A stretch of 64,000 nt of DNA, taken from contig NZ_CP128846.1 in NCBI RefSeq assembly GCF_030388665.1, positions 3,202,001 through 3,266,000 on the forward strand, given 5' to 3'. The notes under the pieces were generated by a model that ran no database searches, had not been told where the DNA came from, and was given only the letters and a program-made list of their open reading frames with translations. Shown in pieces: positions 34,243 to 42,685 of the stretch. The stretch's first letter is position 1; every line of letters starts with the position of its first letter. The translations under genes were made by a program, and so were the position numbers. This stretch comes from Streptomyces flavofungini. GTDB taxonomy: Bacteria > Actinomycetota > Actinomycetes > Streptomycetales > Streptomycetaceae.

Positions 34243-35946
34243 CTGACTACGACTTTCCGAGAGCTCGGGATCCTTCCCGAGACGGCCGAGGCCCTCGAAG
34301 CCGTCGGCATCATCAACCCCTTCCCCATCCAGGAGATGACGCTCCCCGTTGCCCTTTCCGGCACCGACGTCATCGGCCAGGCCAAGACCGGCACCGGCAA
34401 GACGCTGGGCTTCGGCCTGCCGCTCCTCGAGCGTGTGACCGTCCCCGCGGACGTCGAGGCCGGGCGCGCGACGCCCGAGCAGCTGACGGAGGCCCCGCAG
34501 GCCCTCGTCGTCGTCCCCACCCGCGAGCTGTGCCAGCAGGTCACCAACGACCTGCTGACCGCCGGCAAGGCGCGCAACGTCCGCGTCCTCGCCATATACG
34601 GCGGCCGTGCCTACGAACCGCAGGTCGAGGCCCTGAAGAAGGGCATCGACGTCGTCGTCGGCACCCCCGGCCGCCTGCTCGACCTCGCCGGACAGCGCAA
34701 GCTGAACCTGAAGCACGTCAAGTGCCTCGTCCTCGACGAGGCCGACGAGATGCTCGACCTGGGCTTCCTGCCCGACGTCGAGAAGATCATCAACATGCTT
34801 CCGGCGAAGCGTCAGACGATGCTCTTCTCCGCGACGATGCCGGGCGCCGTCATCGGCCTCGCCCGCCGCTACATGTTGCAGCCCACGCACATCCGCGCCA
34901 CCGCGCCGGACGACGAGGGCGCGACCGTCGCCAACACCACGCAGTTCGTGTACCGCGCGCACTCCATGGACAAGCCGGAGATGGTCTCCCGCATCCTGCA
35001 GGCCGACGGCCGCGGGCTCGCGATGATCTTCTGCCGTACGAAGCGGACGGCCGCGGACATCGCCGAGCAGCTGGAGCGGCGCGGCTTCGCCTCCGGCGCG
35101 GTCCACGGCGACCTCGGCCAGGGCGCCCGCGAGCAGGCGCTGCGCGCGTTCCGCAACGGCAAGGTCGACGTTCTGGTGTGCACCGACGTCGCCGCCCGCG
35201 GCATCGACGTCGAGGGCGTCACGCACGTCATCAACTACCAGTCGCCCGAGGACGAGAAGACCTACCTCCACCGGATCGGCCGCACCGGCCGCGCCGGTGC
35301 CTCCGGCACGGCGATCACCCTCGTCGACTGGGACGACATCCCGCGCTGGCAGCTCATCAACAAGGCGCTCGACCTGGGCTTCAACGACCCGGTCGAGACG
35401 TACTCCAGCTCTCCGCACCTGTACGAGGAGCTGCACATCCCCGTCGGCACGAAGGGCGTCCTTCCGCGTGCCGAGCGCACCCGTGCCGGGCTCGACGCCG
35501 AGGAGATCGAGGACCTCGGTGAGACCGGGGCCCGTGGCGGGGGCTCGCGCGGCTCCCGCGGTGGCCCGCGCCGCGGTGAGCGTGCCGCCGGCCACCCGCA
35601 GGCCGAGGAGGCCGAGCGTCCCGCTCGTACGCCGCGCCGTCGTCGCCGCACCCGTGCGGGCGCGCCCCTCGACGCCGAGGCCACGCCGTCGGCGGCGCCG
35701 TCGGAGAAGCCTGCGGCTGCGTCGACCGTGACCGAGGAAGCCGCGCCGCGTACGCCGCGACGGCGGCGCCGGACGCGTGCGGGGGCGGACTCCGCGGCGT
35801 CCGCGACGGCCACGGCGTCCGCGTCGGCCCCGTCGGCAGCCTCAGCTCCGACCGCTGCTGCCGCGCCCGCCGCTGCCGCGGAGGAGGCGCCGGCCAAGCC
35901 GCGTCGCCGCCGCACCCGCAAGTCGGCTGAGGCCGCGGACAGCTAG
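34243..35946 (+). CDS. DEAD-box ATP-dependent RNA helicase, probable CTG start
   Basis: A 567-aa RhlE/DeaD-type helicase. Q motif in FPIQEMTLP, Walker A AKTGTGKT, PTRELCQQ, DEAD box LDEADEMLD, SAT in LFSATMPG, and HRIGRTGRAG. The C-terminal tail holds three basic blocks (TPRRRRRTRAG twice, then KPRRRRTRK) separated by Ala-rich linkers, probably for RNA binding. No ATG, GTG or TTG lies in frame within about 240 bp upstream of the conserved N-terminus TTTFRELGIL; AGAGG lies 7 nt before CTG 34243, which I take as the start. It probably acts in RNA unwinding during growth or cold. Confidence 0.92.
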   Translation: MTTTFRELGILPETAEALEAVGIINPFPIQEMTLPVALSGTDVIGQAKTGTGKTLGFGLPLLERVTVPADVEAGRATPEQLTEAPQALVVVPTRELCQQVTNDLLTAGKARNVRVLAIYGGRAYEPQVEALKKGIDVVVGTPGRLLDLAGQRKLNLKHVKCLVLDEADEMLDLGFLPDVEKIINMLPAKRQTMLFSATMPGAVIGLARRYMLQPTHIRATAPDDEGATVANTTQFVYRAHSMDKPEMVSRILQADGRGLAMIFCRTKRTAADIAEQLERRGFASGAVHGDLGQGAREQALRAFRNGKVDVLVCTDVAARGIDVEGVTHVINYQSPEDEKTYLHRIGRTGRAGASGTAITLVDWDDIPRWQLINKALDLGFNDPVETYSSSPHLYEELHIPVGTKGVLPRAERTRAGLDAEEIEDLGETGARGGGSRGSRGGPRRGERAAGHPQAEEAERPARTPRRRRRTRAGAPLDAEATPSAAPSEKPAAASTVTEEAAPRTPRRRRRTRAGADSAASATATASASAPSAASAPTAAAAPAAAAEEAPAKPRRRRTRKSAEAADS

Positions 35947-36087
35947 TCCACGGGGTGGCCCCCGGCGGCCACCCACCACCGCGCCCGGGGGCCACCCGCC
36001 CCCCGGGCGCGGCCGTGTCTCACCTGGCGGCCCAGGTGCCCACAGCGGGGGAAGGGCGCGTCCCAGGCCCTGGCCCCTCGGCCCCCG

Positions 36088-36135
36088 GCACCGAGGCACC
36101 GAGGCACCGAGGCACCGAGGCACCGAGGCACCGAG
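36088..36135 (+). repeat. Six 8-bp tandem repeats (GCACCGAG)
   Basis: GCACCGAG is repeated six times without interruption, 48 bp before the start of the hydrolase gene. Such perfect short repeats may vary in copy number. Confidence 0.95.
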
Positions 36136-36182
36136 GCAAGGGCGCCCCCGCCCAAGGTCCAGGGGCCAGTAGCCTCTGGGGC

Positions 36183-37094
36183 ATGAGTAGGCCCCCCACC
36201 TTCACCCCGCCCGAAGGCACCCTCGCGTACCCCCTCCGGACGGAGCGCGGCGAGTTCGCCGTGCTCGACACCCGCCCGACCGGCCGGGTCAAGGGCACCG
36301 CCCTGCTCCTGCCGGGGTACACGGGGAGCAAGGAGGACTTCATCGCCCTGCTCCAGCCCCTCGCCGAGGCCGGCTACCGCACGGTCGCCGTCGACGGCCG
36401 AGGCCAGTACGAGTCCCCGGGCCCGGACGACGAATCCGCTTACGCCCAGGCCGAGTTGGCGCAGGACGTCCTGGCCCAGGCGGCAGCCGTCCGCACCGCG
36501 GACGAGGGCCCGGCCCACCTGATGGGCCACTCCCTGGGCGGCCTGGTGGCCCGCGCCGCCGTCCTTCTCGCGCCCCCGGGCACCTTCGCCTCACTCACCC
36601 TCGTCGCATCGGGACCGGCCCGCATCTCCCCGTCCCAGCGCACCCGCGCCACGCTCCTCACGGACGCCGTCGCGGCGCACCCGATGGACGTGGTGTGGGA
36701 CGCGATCCAGGCCCTGGACCCGGTGGAGGACGTGGCCGTGGGCGCGGACGGCGGCGGCGCCGACGCGGCGGCGCTGCGCGCCCGTTGGCTGCGCAACAAC
36801 CCGGCCCAGCTCATCGCCACCGGCAGGCAGCTGTGCGCCGAACCCGACCGTGTCGACGACCTCGCCGCCGTACCGCTGCCCAAGCACGTGATGTCCGGCG
36901 AGAGCGACGACACCTGGCCCGTGCCGCTCCTCGACGAGATGGCGAGGCGGCTGCGCGCCCACCGCACCGTGGTCACCGGCGCGAACCACTCCCCCAACAC
37001 CGACCGACCGGCGGCGACGGCGGCAGCCCTGGCCGCCTTCTGGGACCGGACAGCCGACCAGGCCCCCGGCCACACCGCCGAAAGCCCGCGCTAG
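36183..37094 (+). CDS. Alpha/beta hydrolase
   Basis: A 303-aa hydrolase: LLLPGYTGSKEDF (oxyanion region), Ser in HLMGHSLGGLVAR, Asp in MSGESDDTWP, His in VTGANHSPNTDRP. Probably an esterase or related enzyme; substrate unknown. No SD: TAGCCT ends 7 nt before the ATG, so the mRNA is likely leaderless. It converges with the NYN-domain gene, with only 19 bp between stops. An octanucleotide repeat lies in its promoter region. Confidence 0.9.
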   Translation: MSRPPTFTPPEGTLAYPLRTERGEFAVLDTRPTGRVKGTALLLPGYTGSKEDFIALLQPLAEAGYRTVAVDGRGQYESPGPDDESAYAQAELAQDVLAQAAAVRTADEGPAHLMGHSLGGLVARAAVLLAPPGTFASLTLVASGPARISPSQRTRATLLTDAVAAHPMDVVWDAIQALDPVEDVAVGADGGGADAAALRARWLRNNPAQLIATGRQLCAEPDRVDDLAAVPLPKHVMSGESDDTWPVPLLDEMARRLRAHRTVVTGANHSPNTDRPAATAAALAAFWDRTADQAPGHTAESPR

Positions 37095-37113
37095 CCCAGC
37101 ACCACTTCCGCGG

Positions 37114-38052
37114 TCAGTAGCACTTCTGCAAGTGGTCCCAGAAGCCGTCCCGCAGCACCCGCCGCAGGTCGGACTGGCCGCGCAGCGAGTAGTCGAGCAG
37201 CCGCTCCGCCTCGACGAGGAGTTCCTGGTCGACGGACCCGGGCAGGTAGGGGTGCCCCGGCAGCAGGCCCACCAGTGCCTCGCGACCGCGGGCCGAGAGC
37301 CACCGCGCGGAGATCTGGGCGCCGACGAAGCGCACGTCGTCCCGCGAGGGCCGGGGCGCGGCCTGCGGGCCCTCGTACGGGACGGCGGGGCGGCGGGTCA
37401 CGAACGGCTTGAAGAAGTCCGCGTCGAAGGTGCGTTGACTGTCGACCTCCCACAGCAGGGGCTCCGCCTGGTTGCGGCCGTCGGGCGCGTCGATGCCCCA
37501 CAGGTGCACGCGGGCGCCGTACCCCTGCGCCGCCTCGACCGCCGAAACGAGGTCCTCGTCGCCGCCGATGAGCGCCGCGTCGCTGATGGCGCGGTGCCGC
37601 GCCAGGGACTCCAGGTCGCTGCGGATCAGCGAGTCGACGCCCTTCTGCTGGTTGTTGGCGTTGAGGTTGCCGAGGCGCACCTTGACGTCGGGGAGCTCGG
37701 CGATCGACTGCTGCTCGGAGGTGTGGATGCGGCGTCTCGCGCCGTCGTACCAGTACACCCGCAGCAGCCTGCTGTCAGCGAAGATCGTGCGCGCCTTGTC
37801 GATCAGCGCGTCGATGAGCGCCTCCGCGTCGAGCTCGAAGGCCCGTCGGTCCTCGGTGCCCGCGGCGAGCCGTCCGGCGGCGGCGTACAGATAACCGGCG
37901 TCGACGAAGATCGCGTGCGTGGACGGGGTCTTCGCGACCTCGGCGAGCATGCGCTCCAGAAGGCCGTTGGTGCGTTCGAGCCTGAGGGTGATCTCGCCGA
38001 TCTCACGGGCCGCGCTCTCGCCGAACTCGTCAATGGTCTCGTCCATGTCCAT
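37114..38052 (-). CDS. NYN-domain (PIN-like) RNase family protein
   Basis: A 312-aa protein. An N-terminal coiled segment (IGEITLRLERTNGLLERML) is followed by a NYN domain: AIFVDAGYLYAAAG, KGVDSLIRSDLESLA and ALIGGDEDLVSAVEAAQ supply the conserved acidic residues. A C-terminal helical domain follows, which resembles an OST-HTH-like region. NYN proteins are PIN-like nucleases that often act on RNA. The start is ATG 38052 (MDMDETID); a longer in-frame reading to 38202 starts with TTG and overlaps the promoter. A minus-strand promoter candidate is TTGACT (38202-38197) with TACGCT (38181-38176). Confidence 0.85.
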   Translation of the reverse strand: MDMDETIDEFGESAAREIGEITLRLERTNGLLERMLAEVAKTPSTHAIFVDAGYLYAAAGRLAAGTEDRRAFELDAEALIDALIDKARTIFADSRLLRVYWYDGARRRIHTSEQQSIAELPDVKVRLGNLNANNQQKGVDSLIRSDLESLARHRAISDAALIGGDEDLVSAVEAAQGYGARVHLWGIDAPDGRNQAEPLLWEVDSQRTFDADFFKPFVTRRPAVPYEGPQAAPRPSRDDVRFVGAQISARWLSARGREALVGLLPGHPYLPGSVDQELLVEAERLLDYSLRGQSDLRRVLRDGFWDHLQKCY

Positions 38053-38267
38053 ACGGAACGCATTGTTTCGTCCGTCACTCGGCAGGCACAACCGGTAGCT
38101 GTCACTCAGCGAACACAACCAGCCGCGATACAGTGACGAAACACGGCGTTCATTAGCCTCGCGAAAATTTTCCTTAGCGTAGGGAATGTTTGAGGGAGTC
38201 AAGCCGTTGCAGCCTACGTAGCCAGCAGTTCTCCTTCAGGAGGATCACCAGACGAAGGGAGAAGCCC

Positions 38268-38420
38268 ATGCGCTTCGAAATCATGCGACTCGACGACGTC
38301 GACGGCACCGCCGTGGACACGACCGTCGTGGACGCCGCCTCCGTCAACCGGATCGTGCAGCAAGCCGCAGCCATAGGGCAGCGCCTCTACATCCGTCCGG
38401 CCGACACCTCGGCCTCGTAA
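38268..38420 (+). CDS. Small conserved-looking 50-aa protein
   Basis: MRFEIMRLDDVDGTAVDTT... ends RLYIRPADTSAS. GAAGGGAG is placed well before ATG 38268, and codon use fits a real gene. It has no signal peptide or membrane segment. The pattern, a short beta strand start followed by a helix (VNRIVQQAAAIGQRL), suggests a small folded protein. It is divergent from the NYN gene. Function not recognised. Confidence 0.7.
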   Translation: MRFEIMRLDDVDGTAVDTTVVDAASVNRIVQQAAAIGQRLYIRPADTSAS

Positions 38421-38522
38421 CGGCGCCGAACGGCCTCATCACACACTTCAGAGCCCTGTACGACACCGGTGCGTCCGGTGCCGCACAGGGCTCTGTGCGT
38501 ACGTGGCGGTCACCCGCACGGC

Positions 38523-39125
38523 TCAACCGCCGCGGATCACCTGCGTGACGCCGTTGATGATCTGCTGCACGGCGATCGCGGACAGCATCATCCCGGCGAG
38601 CCGCGTCACCAGGACCACGCCGCCGTCCTTGATGACGCGGATGATCAGCAGCGAGAAGCGCATCGCCACGAACAGCACCACGTGGATGGCCAGAATCGCC
38701 GCCCACACGGAGACCTGCTCCATGCCGTCGGCGTGCTGCACGGCCAGGATCACCTGCACGATCGCGCCGGGCCCCGCGAGCAGCGGCATGCCGAGCGGCA
38801 CCAGGGCGACGTTGACGTCCTTGGTCTGCTGCGGCTCGTCGGTCTTGCCGGTGAGCAGGTCGAGCGCGACCAGGAGCAGCAGCAGACCGCCCGCGATCAT
38901 CAGCGCCTGGGTGGAGACGTGCAGATAGTCGAGGATCTGCTGGCCGACGACGCCGAAGACGGCGATGACCCCGAAGGCCACGCACACGGCCTGGAAGGCC
39001 ATCTTCTTCTGGACCTTGGCGGGTCGGCCGGAGGTCAGCGCGAGGAAGATCGGCGTGACCCCAGGGGGGTCCATGATGACAAAAAGGGTGAGAAAGAGGG
39101 ATCCGAAGACGGCGGCGTCGAACAC
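38523..39125 (-). CDS. MarC-family membrane protein
   Basis: A 200-aa protein with six membrane helices. Typical MarC sequence: FLTLFVIMDPPGVTPIFLAL, ALDLLTG, LVPLGMPLLAGPGAIVQVIL and GGVVLVTRLAGMMLSAIAVQQIINGV. The family is widespread and its transport role is undecided; early links to antibiotic resistance were not upheld. GTG start at 39125. It is followed on the same strand by the PHP phosphoesterase gene only upstream (145 bp away), so both may share a transcript. Confidence 0.93.
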   Translation of the reverse strand: MFDAAVFGSLFLTLFVIMDPPGVTPIFLALTSGRPAKVQKKMAFQAVCVAFGVIAVFGVVGQQILDYLHVSTQALMIAGGLLLLLVALDLLTGKTDEPQQTKDVNVALVPLGMPLLAGPGAIVQVILAVQHADGMEQVSVWAAILAIHVVLFVAMRFSLLIIRVIKDGGVVLVTRLAGMMLSAIAVQQIINGVTQVIRGG

Positions 39126-39270
39126 AGTGATGGCCTTGCAGAAGAGGGTCGTACAGAACAGCGGGCGGTGGCCCGGGGACGCGTACCCGCGGACGACGGC
39201 AGCGCGCGCCGCGGACGGTGGTGGTGGAGCGATACGGGGACGGTGAGGCGCGCGGCGCGGGCGTGGCGCG

Positions 39271-40146
39271 TTACGCCGACGGGCCTCCGCCCGCGCCCGG
39301 CACCGGGAACGCTCCCGTGGCCCGGCGCGTGATCTCGCCGTAGATCTCGGGGTCGGTGGTGTACTCCCCGAGCACGCATGTCTTGCGTGTGCCGTGGTAG
39401 TCGCTCGACCCGGTGACGAGCAGGCCCAGGTCGGCGGCGAGGCCGCGCAGCCTGGGGCCGGATTCGGGCGCGTACGCCAGTTGTTCCGGGTGGTCGACCT
39501 CGATGCCGTCGAGGCCGGCCGCGGCGAGTTCGGCGATCGCCGACTCGGGCACCACCTTGCCGCGCTGGGCGGCGGCGGGGTGCGCGAAGACGGTGACGCC
39601 GCCCGCGGCCTTCACCAGGCGTATCGCGTCGAAGGGGTCCAGCTCGTGCTTCTCGGCGTAGGCGCGGCCGCCGTCGGCGAGCCAGTCGGGCGTGAAGGCG
39701 GCCGAGACGTCCGGTACGACGCCCAGCTCGACCAGGGCCTCCGCGACGTGCGGGCGGCCGACGGAGCCGTCGCCCGCGATGCGCGCGACCTGTTCCCAGG
39801 TGACGGGGACGCCGAGCTCCTGGAGTTTGCCGACCATCGCCTTGGCGCGCGGCACGCGGTCGTCGCGCACGAGCTCGCGTTCGCGGGCCAGGTCCGGCTC
39901 CTCGGGGTCGAAGAGGTACGCCAGCATGTGCATCCCCACGCCGTCCAGGCGGCACGACAGCTCGGCGCCCGTGACGAGGGTGAGGCCGGGCGGCAGCGCG
40001 GCGATCGCCTCGGCGTGGCCGCGGGTGGAGTCGTGGTCGGTCAGCGCGACGACGTCGAGCCCGGCGGCGGCCGCGTTGCGGACCAGTTCGGCGGGGGTGT
40101 CCGTGCCGTCGGATGCGGTGGAGTGGGTGTGCAGGTCAATTCGCAC
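39271..40146 (-). CDS. PHP-domain phosphoesterase
   Basis: A 291-aa PHP protein: RIDLHTHSTASDGTDTP, VVALTDHDSTRGHAEA, TVFAHPAAAQ and LLVTGSSDYHG carry the metal-binding His/Asp residues. Relatives include 3',5'-nucleoside bisphosphate phosphatase (RNase AM, formerly TrpH), so action on small nucleotides or RNA ends is likely. The GTG at 40146 has GGAG 6 nt upstream; GTG 40158 is an alternative. A TTAGACT -10-like sequence lies about 45 bp upstream. Confidence 0.92.
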   Translation of the reverse strand: MRIDLHTHSTASDGTDTPAELVRNAAAAGLDVVALTDHDSTRGHAEAIAALPPGLTLVTGAELSCRLDGVGMHMLAYLFDPEEPDLARERELVRDDRVPRAKAMVGKLQELGVPVTWEQVARIAGDGSVGRPHVAEALVELGVVPDVSAAFTPDWLADGGRAYAEKHELDPFDAIRLVKAAGGVTVFAHPAAAQRGKVVPESAIAELAAAGLDGIEVDHPEQLAYAPESGPRLRGLAADLGLLVTGSSDYHGTRKTCVLGEYTTDPEIYGEITRRATGAFPVPGAGGGPSA

Positions 40147-40224
40147 GCAGGGCTCCACGCTTTTCGGGACGGACGGGGGGACGCCCCAGTCTAACGTTCC
40201 GACGCCCTGGGCCCCGCCCCCGCC

Positions 40225-40264
40225 GATCGACGCTCCGCGCCTCGTCCTCGATCGCCGGACGGGC
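40225..40264 (-). repeat. Dispersed intergenic element, copy 1 (inverted)
   Basis: Reverse copy of the element whose core is GAGGACGAGGCGCGAAGCGC, with several mismatches. It ends with GCCGGACGGGC, and its tail can form a GGCGC/GCGCC-type hairpin. Confidence 0.8.
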
Positions 40265-40424
40265 TCTCTCTCACCCACCCGCTCCAACCCGCCCCAACCA
40301 GAGCACCAGCCCGGCACCATCAGCCCTGCGGCACCTGTCGCAGCCCGCGATACCGATTCCCAGCCCCGCGGGTACCTCTCCCAGCCCCGCGGTACCTTTC
40401 CAGCCCGCCCCGGCGAAGTTCTCA

Positions 40425-40463
40425 GCCCGTCCGGCGTTTGAGGACGAGGCGCGAAGCGCCGAT
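40425..40463 (+). repeat. Dispersed intergenic element, copy 2
   Basis: 39-bp element beginning GCCCGTCCGGCG, core GAGGACGAGGCGCGAAGCGC, ending CGAT. The 3' half forms hairpin GGCGCGAAGCGCC. Near-identical to copies at 49671 and 59966. Confidence 0.92.
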
Positions 40464-40581
40464 TCGAGGGGCCCCCGGCCCAGGGCAACGGGACACCCGC
40501 CCCCGGGGCCCAGGGGTGAAGCCCCGGTTTCGGGAAAGGGGCGGGACCGGGGCGCCCCGGTCCGAAGGACAGCGCACCGCC

Positions 40582-41223
40582 CTACGGCATCAGCAGCCGC
40601 GGCGAAAGCGCCCCGCACGGCAGGAGATCGACCTCGGCCCCGGCGTCCCGCAGGTCCGTGAGGACGAGCTCGTCGTACATGAGGAGCCCGGACTGCTCGG
40701 GCCAGGCGATGGCCCAGAGCCAGAGCCCCCGCGCCTCCCCCGCGAACACGGCCCGGTCATCGGGCGCCCCCGGCACGTGCCACATGGCCGTGGGCCGCCC
40801 GGCGGCGAGCACCTTGGCCTGGGCGGGCTTGCCGACGCTCATGGAGGGCCCGGGGTCCGGCCCGTCGATGCCCGCGTACCGCGCCCCCAGACCGACCCCC
40901 AACTCCTCGGCGACGAGCACGAGTTCACCGACACCACCGAGCGGCGCGGGCCCGGAGCAGGCGACGGCGGTGGCCCGGCCGCCGCTGCGGTCGTCCCCCG
41001 CGCAGGTCACGCCGGTGAAGAGCCACCCGACGGGCAGCGGCCACGGCATCCACACGGGCACGTGCGCCCGGCGCACCACGACCTGGAGGGCCTCGACGCT
41101 GGGCGGGATCACGGGCTGCAGCGGGTGCACCGTGCCGTGCACACCGCACTGCCAGGAGTCGGCAAAGAGGCCGGGAGCCCTGACCCGGCCACCACACTTC
41201 GGGCAACTGGGTTCGCCCCTCAT
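40582..41223 (-). CDS. DUF6758-type protein with N-terminal zinc ribbon
   Basis: A 213-aa protein. The N-terminus EPSCPKCGGRVRAPG and DSWQCGVHG form a likely zinc ribbon; the remainder is a tryptophan-rich domain (VPVWMPWPLPVGWLFTG, WLWAIAWPEQSGLL). Streptomyces genomes keep this gene, but no function is known. ATG 41223 is chosen; GGGGAGG lies somewhat far upstream (about 13 nt). It stands between the repeat-rich region and the divergent MFS gene. Confidence 0.8.
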   Translation of the reverse strand: MRGEPSCPKCGGRVRAPGLFADSWQCGVHGTVHPLQPVIPPSVEALQVVVRRAHVPVWMPWPLPVGWLFTGVTCAGDDRSGGRATAVACSGPAPLGGVGELVLVAEELGVGLGARYAGIDGPDPGPSMSVGKPAQAKVLAAGRPTAMWHVPGAPDDRAVFAGEARGLWLWAIAWPEQSGLLMYDELVLTDLRDAGAEVDLLPCGALSPRLLMP

Positions 41224-41350
41224 AGCGCCCAACAGTCCTCCCCAGGCGGCGCCCCGTCAAGGACGATCACCCGTCCGGAGGCCGCCTCCACGACACTCCC
41301 CGCTACTTTCCCGGGCCCGCCACCAGACAAAACTAGATGTAGCTTGCATT

Positions 41351-41367
41351 AGTTAGCTCGGCTAACT
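41351..41367. promoter_or_regulatory. Operator-like inverted repeat upstream of MFS gene
   Basis: AGTTAGC-TCG-GCTAACT is a perfect 7-bp inverted repeat in an AT-rich stretch, just downstream of TTGCAT and overlapping a TAACTT hexamer. It probably binds a MarR- or TetR-type repressor; no such gene is adjacent. Confidence 0.6.
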
Positions 41368-41421
41368 TATTGTGTGTATACGTCAACGATCTACGTCCGG
41401 AAGCACGCGAAGGAGCTGCGG

Positions 41422-42672
41422 ATGACCACCCCCACCGACGGAGCACACGAGGACCCCTTCGACGCCGGGGCCGGCGGCCTGCTGCGGCAGCCGAAGGCGG
41501 TGTGGGCCACGGCGGGCGCGTCGGTCGTGGCGTTCATGGGCATCGGCCTCGTCGACCCGATCCTGCCGTCCATCGCCCAGGGCCTCGACGCCACGCCCAG
41601 CCAGGTCTCGCTCCTGTTCACCTCGTACTTCCTGATCACCGCCGTCGCGATGCTGGTGACCGGCTTCGTCTCCAGCCGCATCGGCGGCAAGAAGACCCTG
41701 CTCGCCGGGCTCGCCCTGGTCGTGGTGTTCGCCGGACTGGCGGGCACGTCGGGGTCGGTCGGCGAACTCGTCGGGTTCCGGGCGGGCTGGGGCCTCGGCA
41801 ACGCGCTGTTCGTGTCCACCGCGCTCGCGGTCATCGTGGGCGCCGCCGCCGGGGGCAGCGCGGCGGCGATCCTGCTGTACGAGTCCGCGCTCGGCCTCGG
41901 CATGGCGTGCGGGCCGCTCCTCGGCGCCCTGCTCGGCGACGCCAGCTGGCGCTACCCCTTCTTCGGCACCGCGGCCCTGATGGCCGTCGGCTTCCTCTGC
42001 ATCACGGCGTTCCTGAAGGAGCAGCCGAAGCCCGCGCGCAAGACCTCGCTGCTCGACCCGCTCAAGGCGCTCGGCCACGGCGGCCTGGCCTCGGCGGCCG
42101 CGTCCGCGTTCTTCTACAACTACACGTTCTTCACGGTCCTGGCGTTCACGCCGTTCGTCCTGAACATGACCCCGTACAAGTCGGGTGCGGTGTTCTTCGC
42201 GTGGGGCGTACTGCTCGCGGTGTTCTCGGTGCTCGTCGCGCCCCGGCTCCAGGCGCGGTTCGGCTCCCTGAAGGTGCTCGGCGGTTCCCTGGTGCTGCTC
42301 GCCGCGGACGTCCTCGTGCTCGGGTACGGCAGCCACACCGCCGCCGTCGTCTGCACGATCCTGTCCGGCGCCTTCATCGGCGTGAACAACACCGTCTACA
42401 CGGAGCTGGCCCTCGGCGTCTCCGACGCGCCGCGGCCCGTGGCCAGCGCCGGCTACAACTTCGTACGCTGGTTCGCCGCCGCCGCGGCCCCCTACTTCGC
42501 GCCGAAGATCGAGGAGTGGAGCGACATCCACGTCCCGTTCGTGGTCGCGGCCGTCACGGCGGTGCTCGGCGCGGGCGTCGTCCTGGTCCGCCGGAGCGCG
42601 CTCACGCACGAGGCGGAGGAGCTGGAGGCCCGGCACGCCACGGAGGACGGCGTGACCGTGTTCGCCCGTTGA
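41422..42672 (+). CDS. MFS drug/solute exporter
   Basis: A 416-aa transporter of the major facilitator superfamily with about 12 helices. FMGIGLVDPILPSIAQGL is helix 1, the helix 2-3 loop SSRIGGKKTLLAGLAL matches motif A, and FRAGWGLGNALF follows. Such proton-driven carriers often expel drugs or small metabolites. ATG 41422 has AGGAG 6 nt upstream; an in-frame upstream GTG (41374) lacks one. It converges with the SUFU-domain gene (13 bp). The inverted repeat at 41351 suggests repression control. Confidence 0.92.
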   Translation: MTTPTDGAHEDPFDAGAGGLLRQPKAVWATAGASVVAFMGIGLVDPILPSIAQGLDATPSQVSLLFTSYFLITAVAMLVTGFVSSRIGGKKTLLAGLALVVVFAGLAGTSGSVGELVGFRAGWGLGNALFVSTALAVIVGAAAGGSAAAILLYESALGLGMACGPLLGALLGDASWRYPFFGTAALMAVGFLCITAFLKEQPKPARKTSLLDPLKALGHGGLASAAASAFFYNYTFFTVLAFTPFVLNMTPYKSGAVFFAWGVLLAVFSVLVAPRLQARFGSLKVLGGSLVLLAADVLVLGYGSHTAAVVCTILSGAFIGVNNTVYTELALGVSDAPRPVASAGYNFVRWFAAAAAPYFAPKIEEWSDIHVPFVVAAVTAVLGAGVVLVRRSALTHEAEELEARHATEDGVTVFAR

Positions 42673-42685
42673 GGCCGGCGGACGG

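Larger units (their letters stand above)
40147..40581. other. 435-bp intergenic region bounded by inverted copies of a repeat element
   Basis: Holds the PHP promoter, one minus-oriented (40225-40264) and one plus-oriented (40425-40463) copy of the dispersed element, and between them about 160 bp with degenerate CCAGCCCCGCGGGTACCT-like repeats. No gene is supported. Confidence 0.75.
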
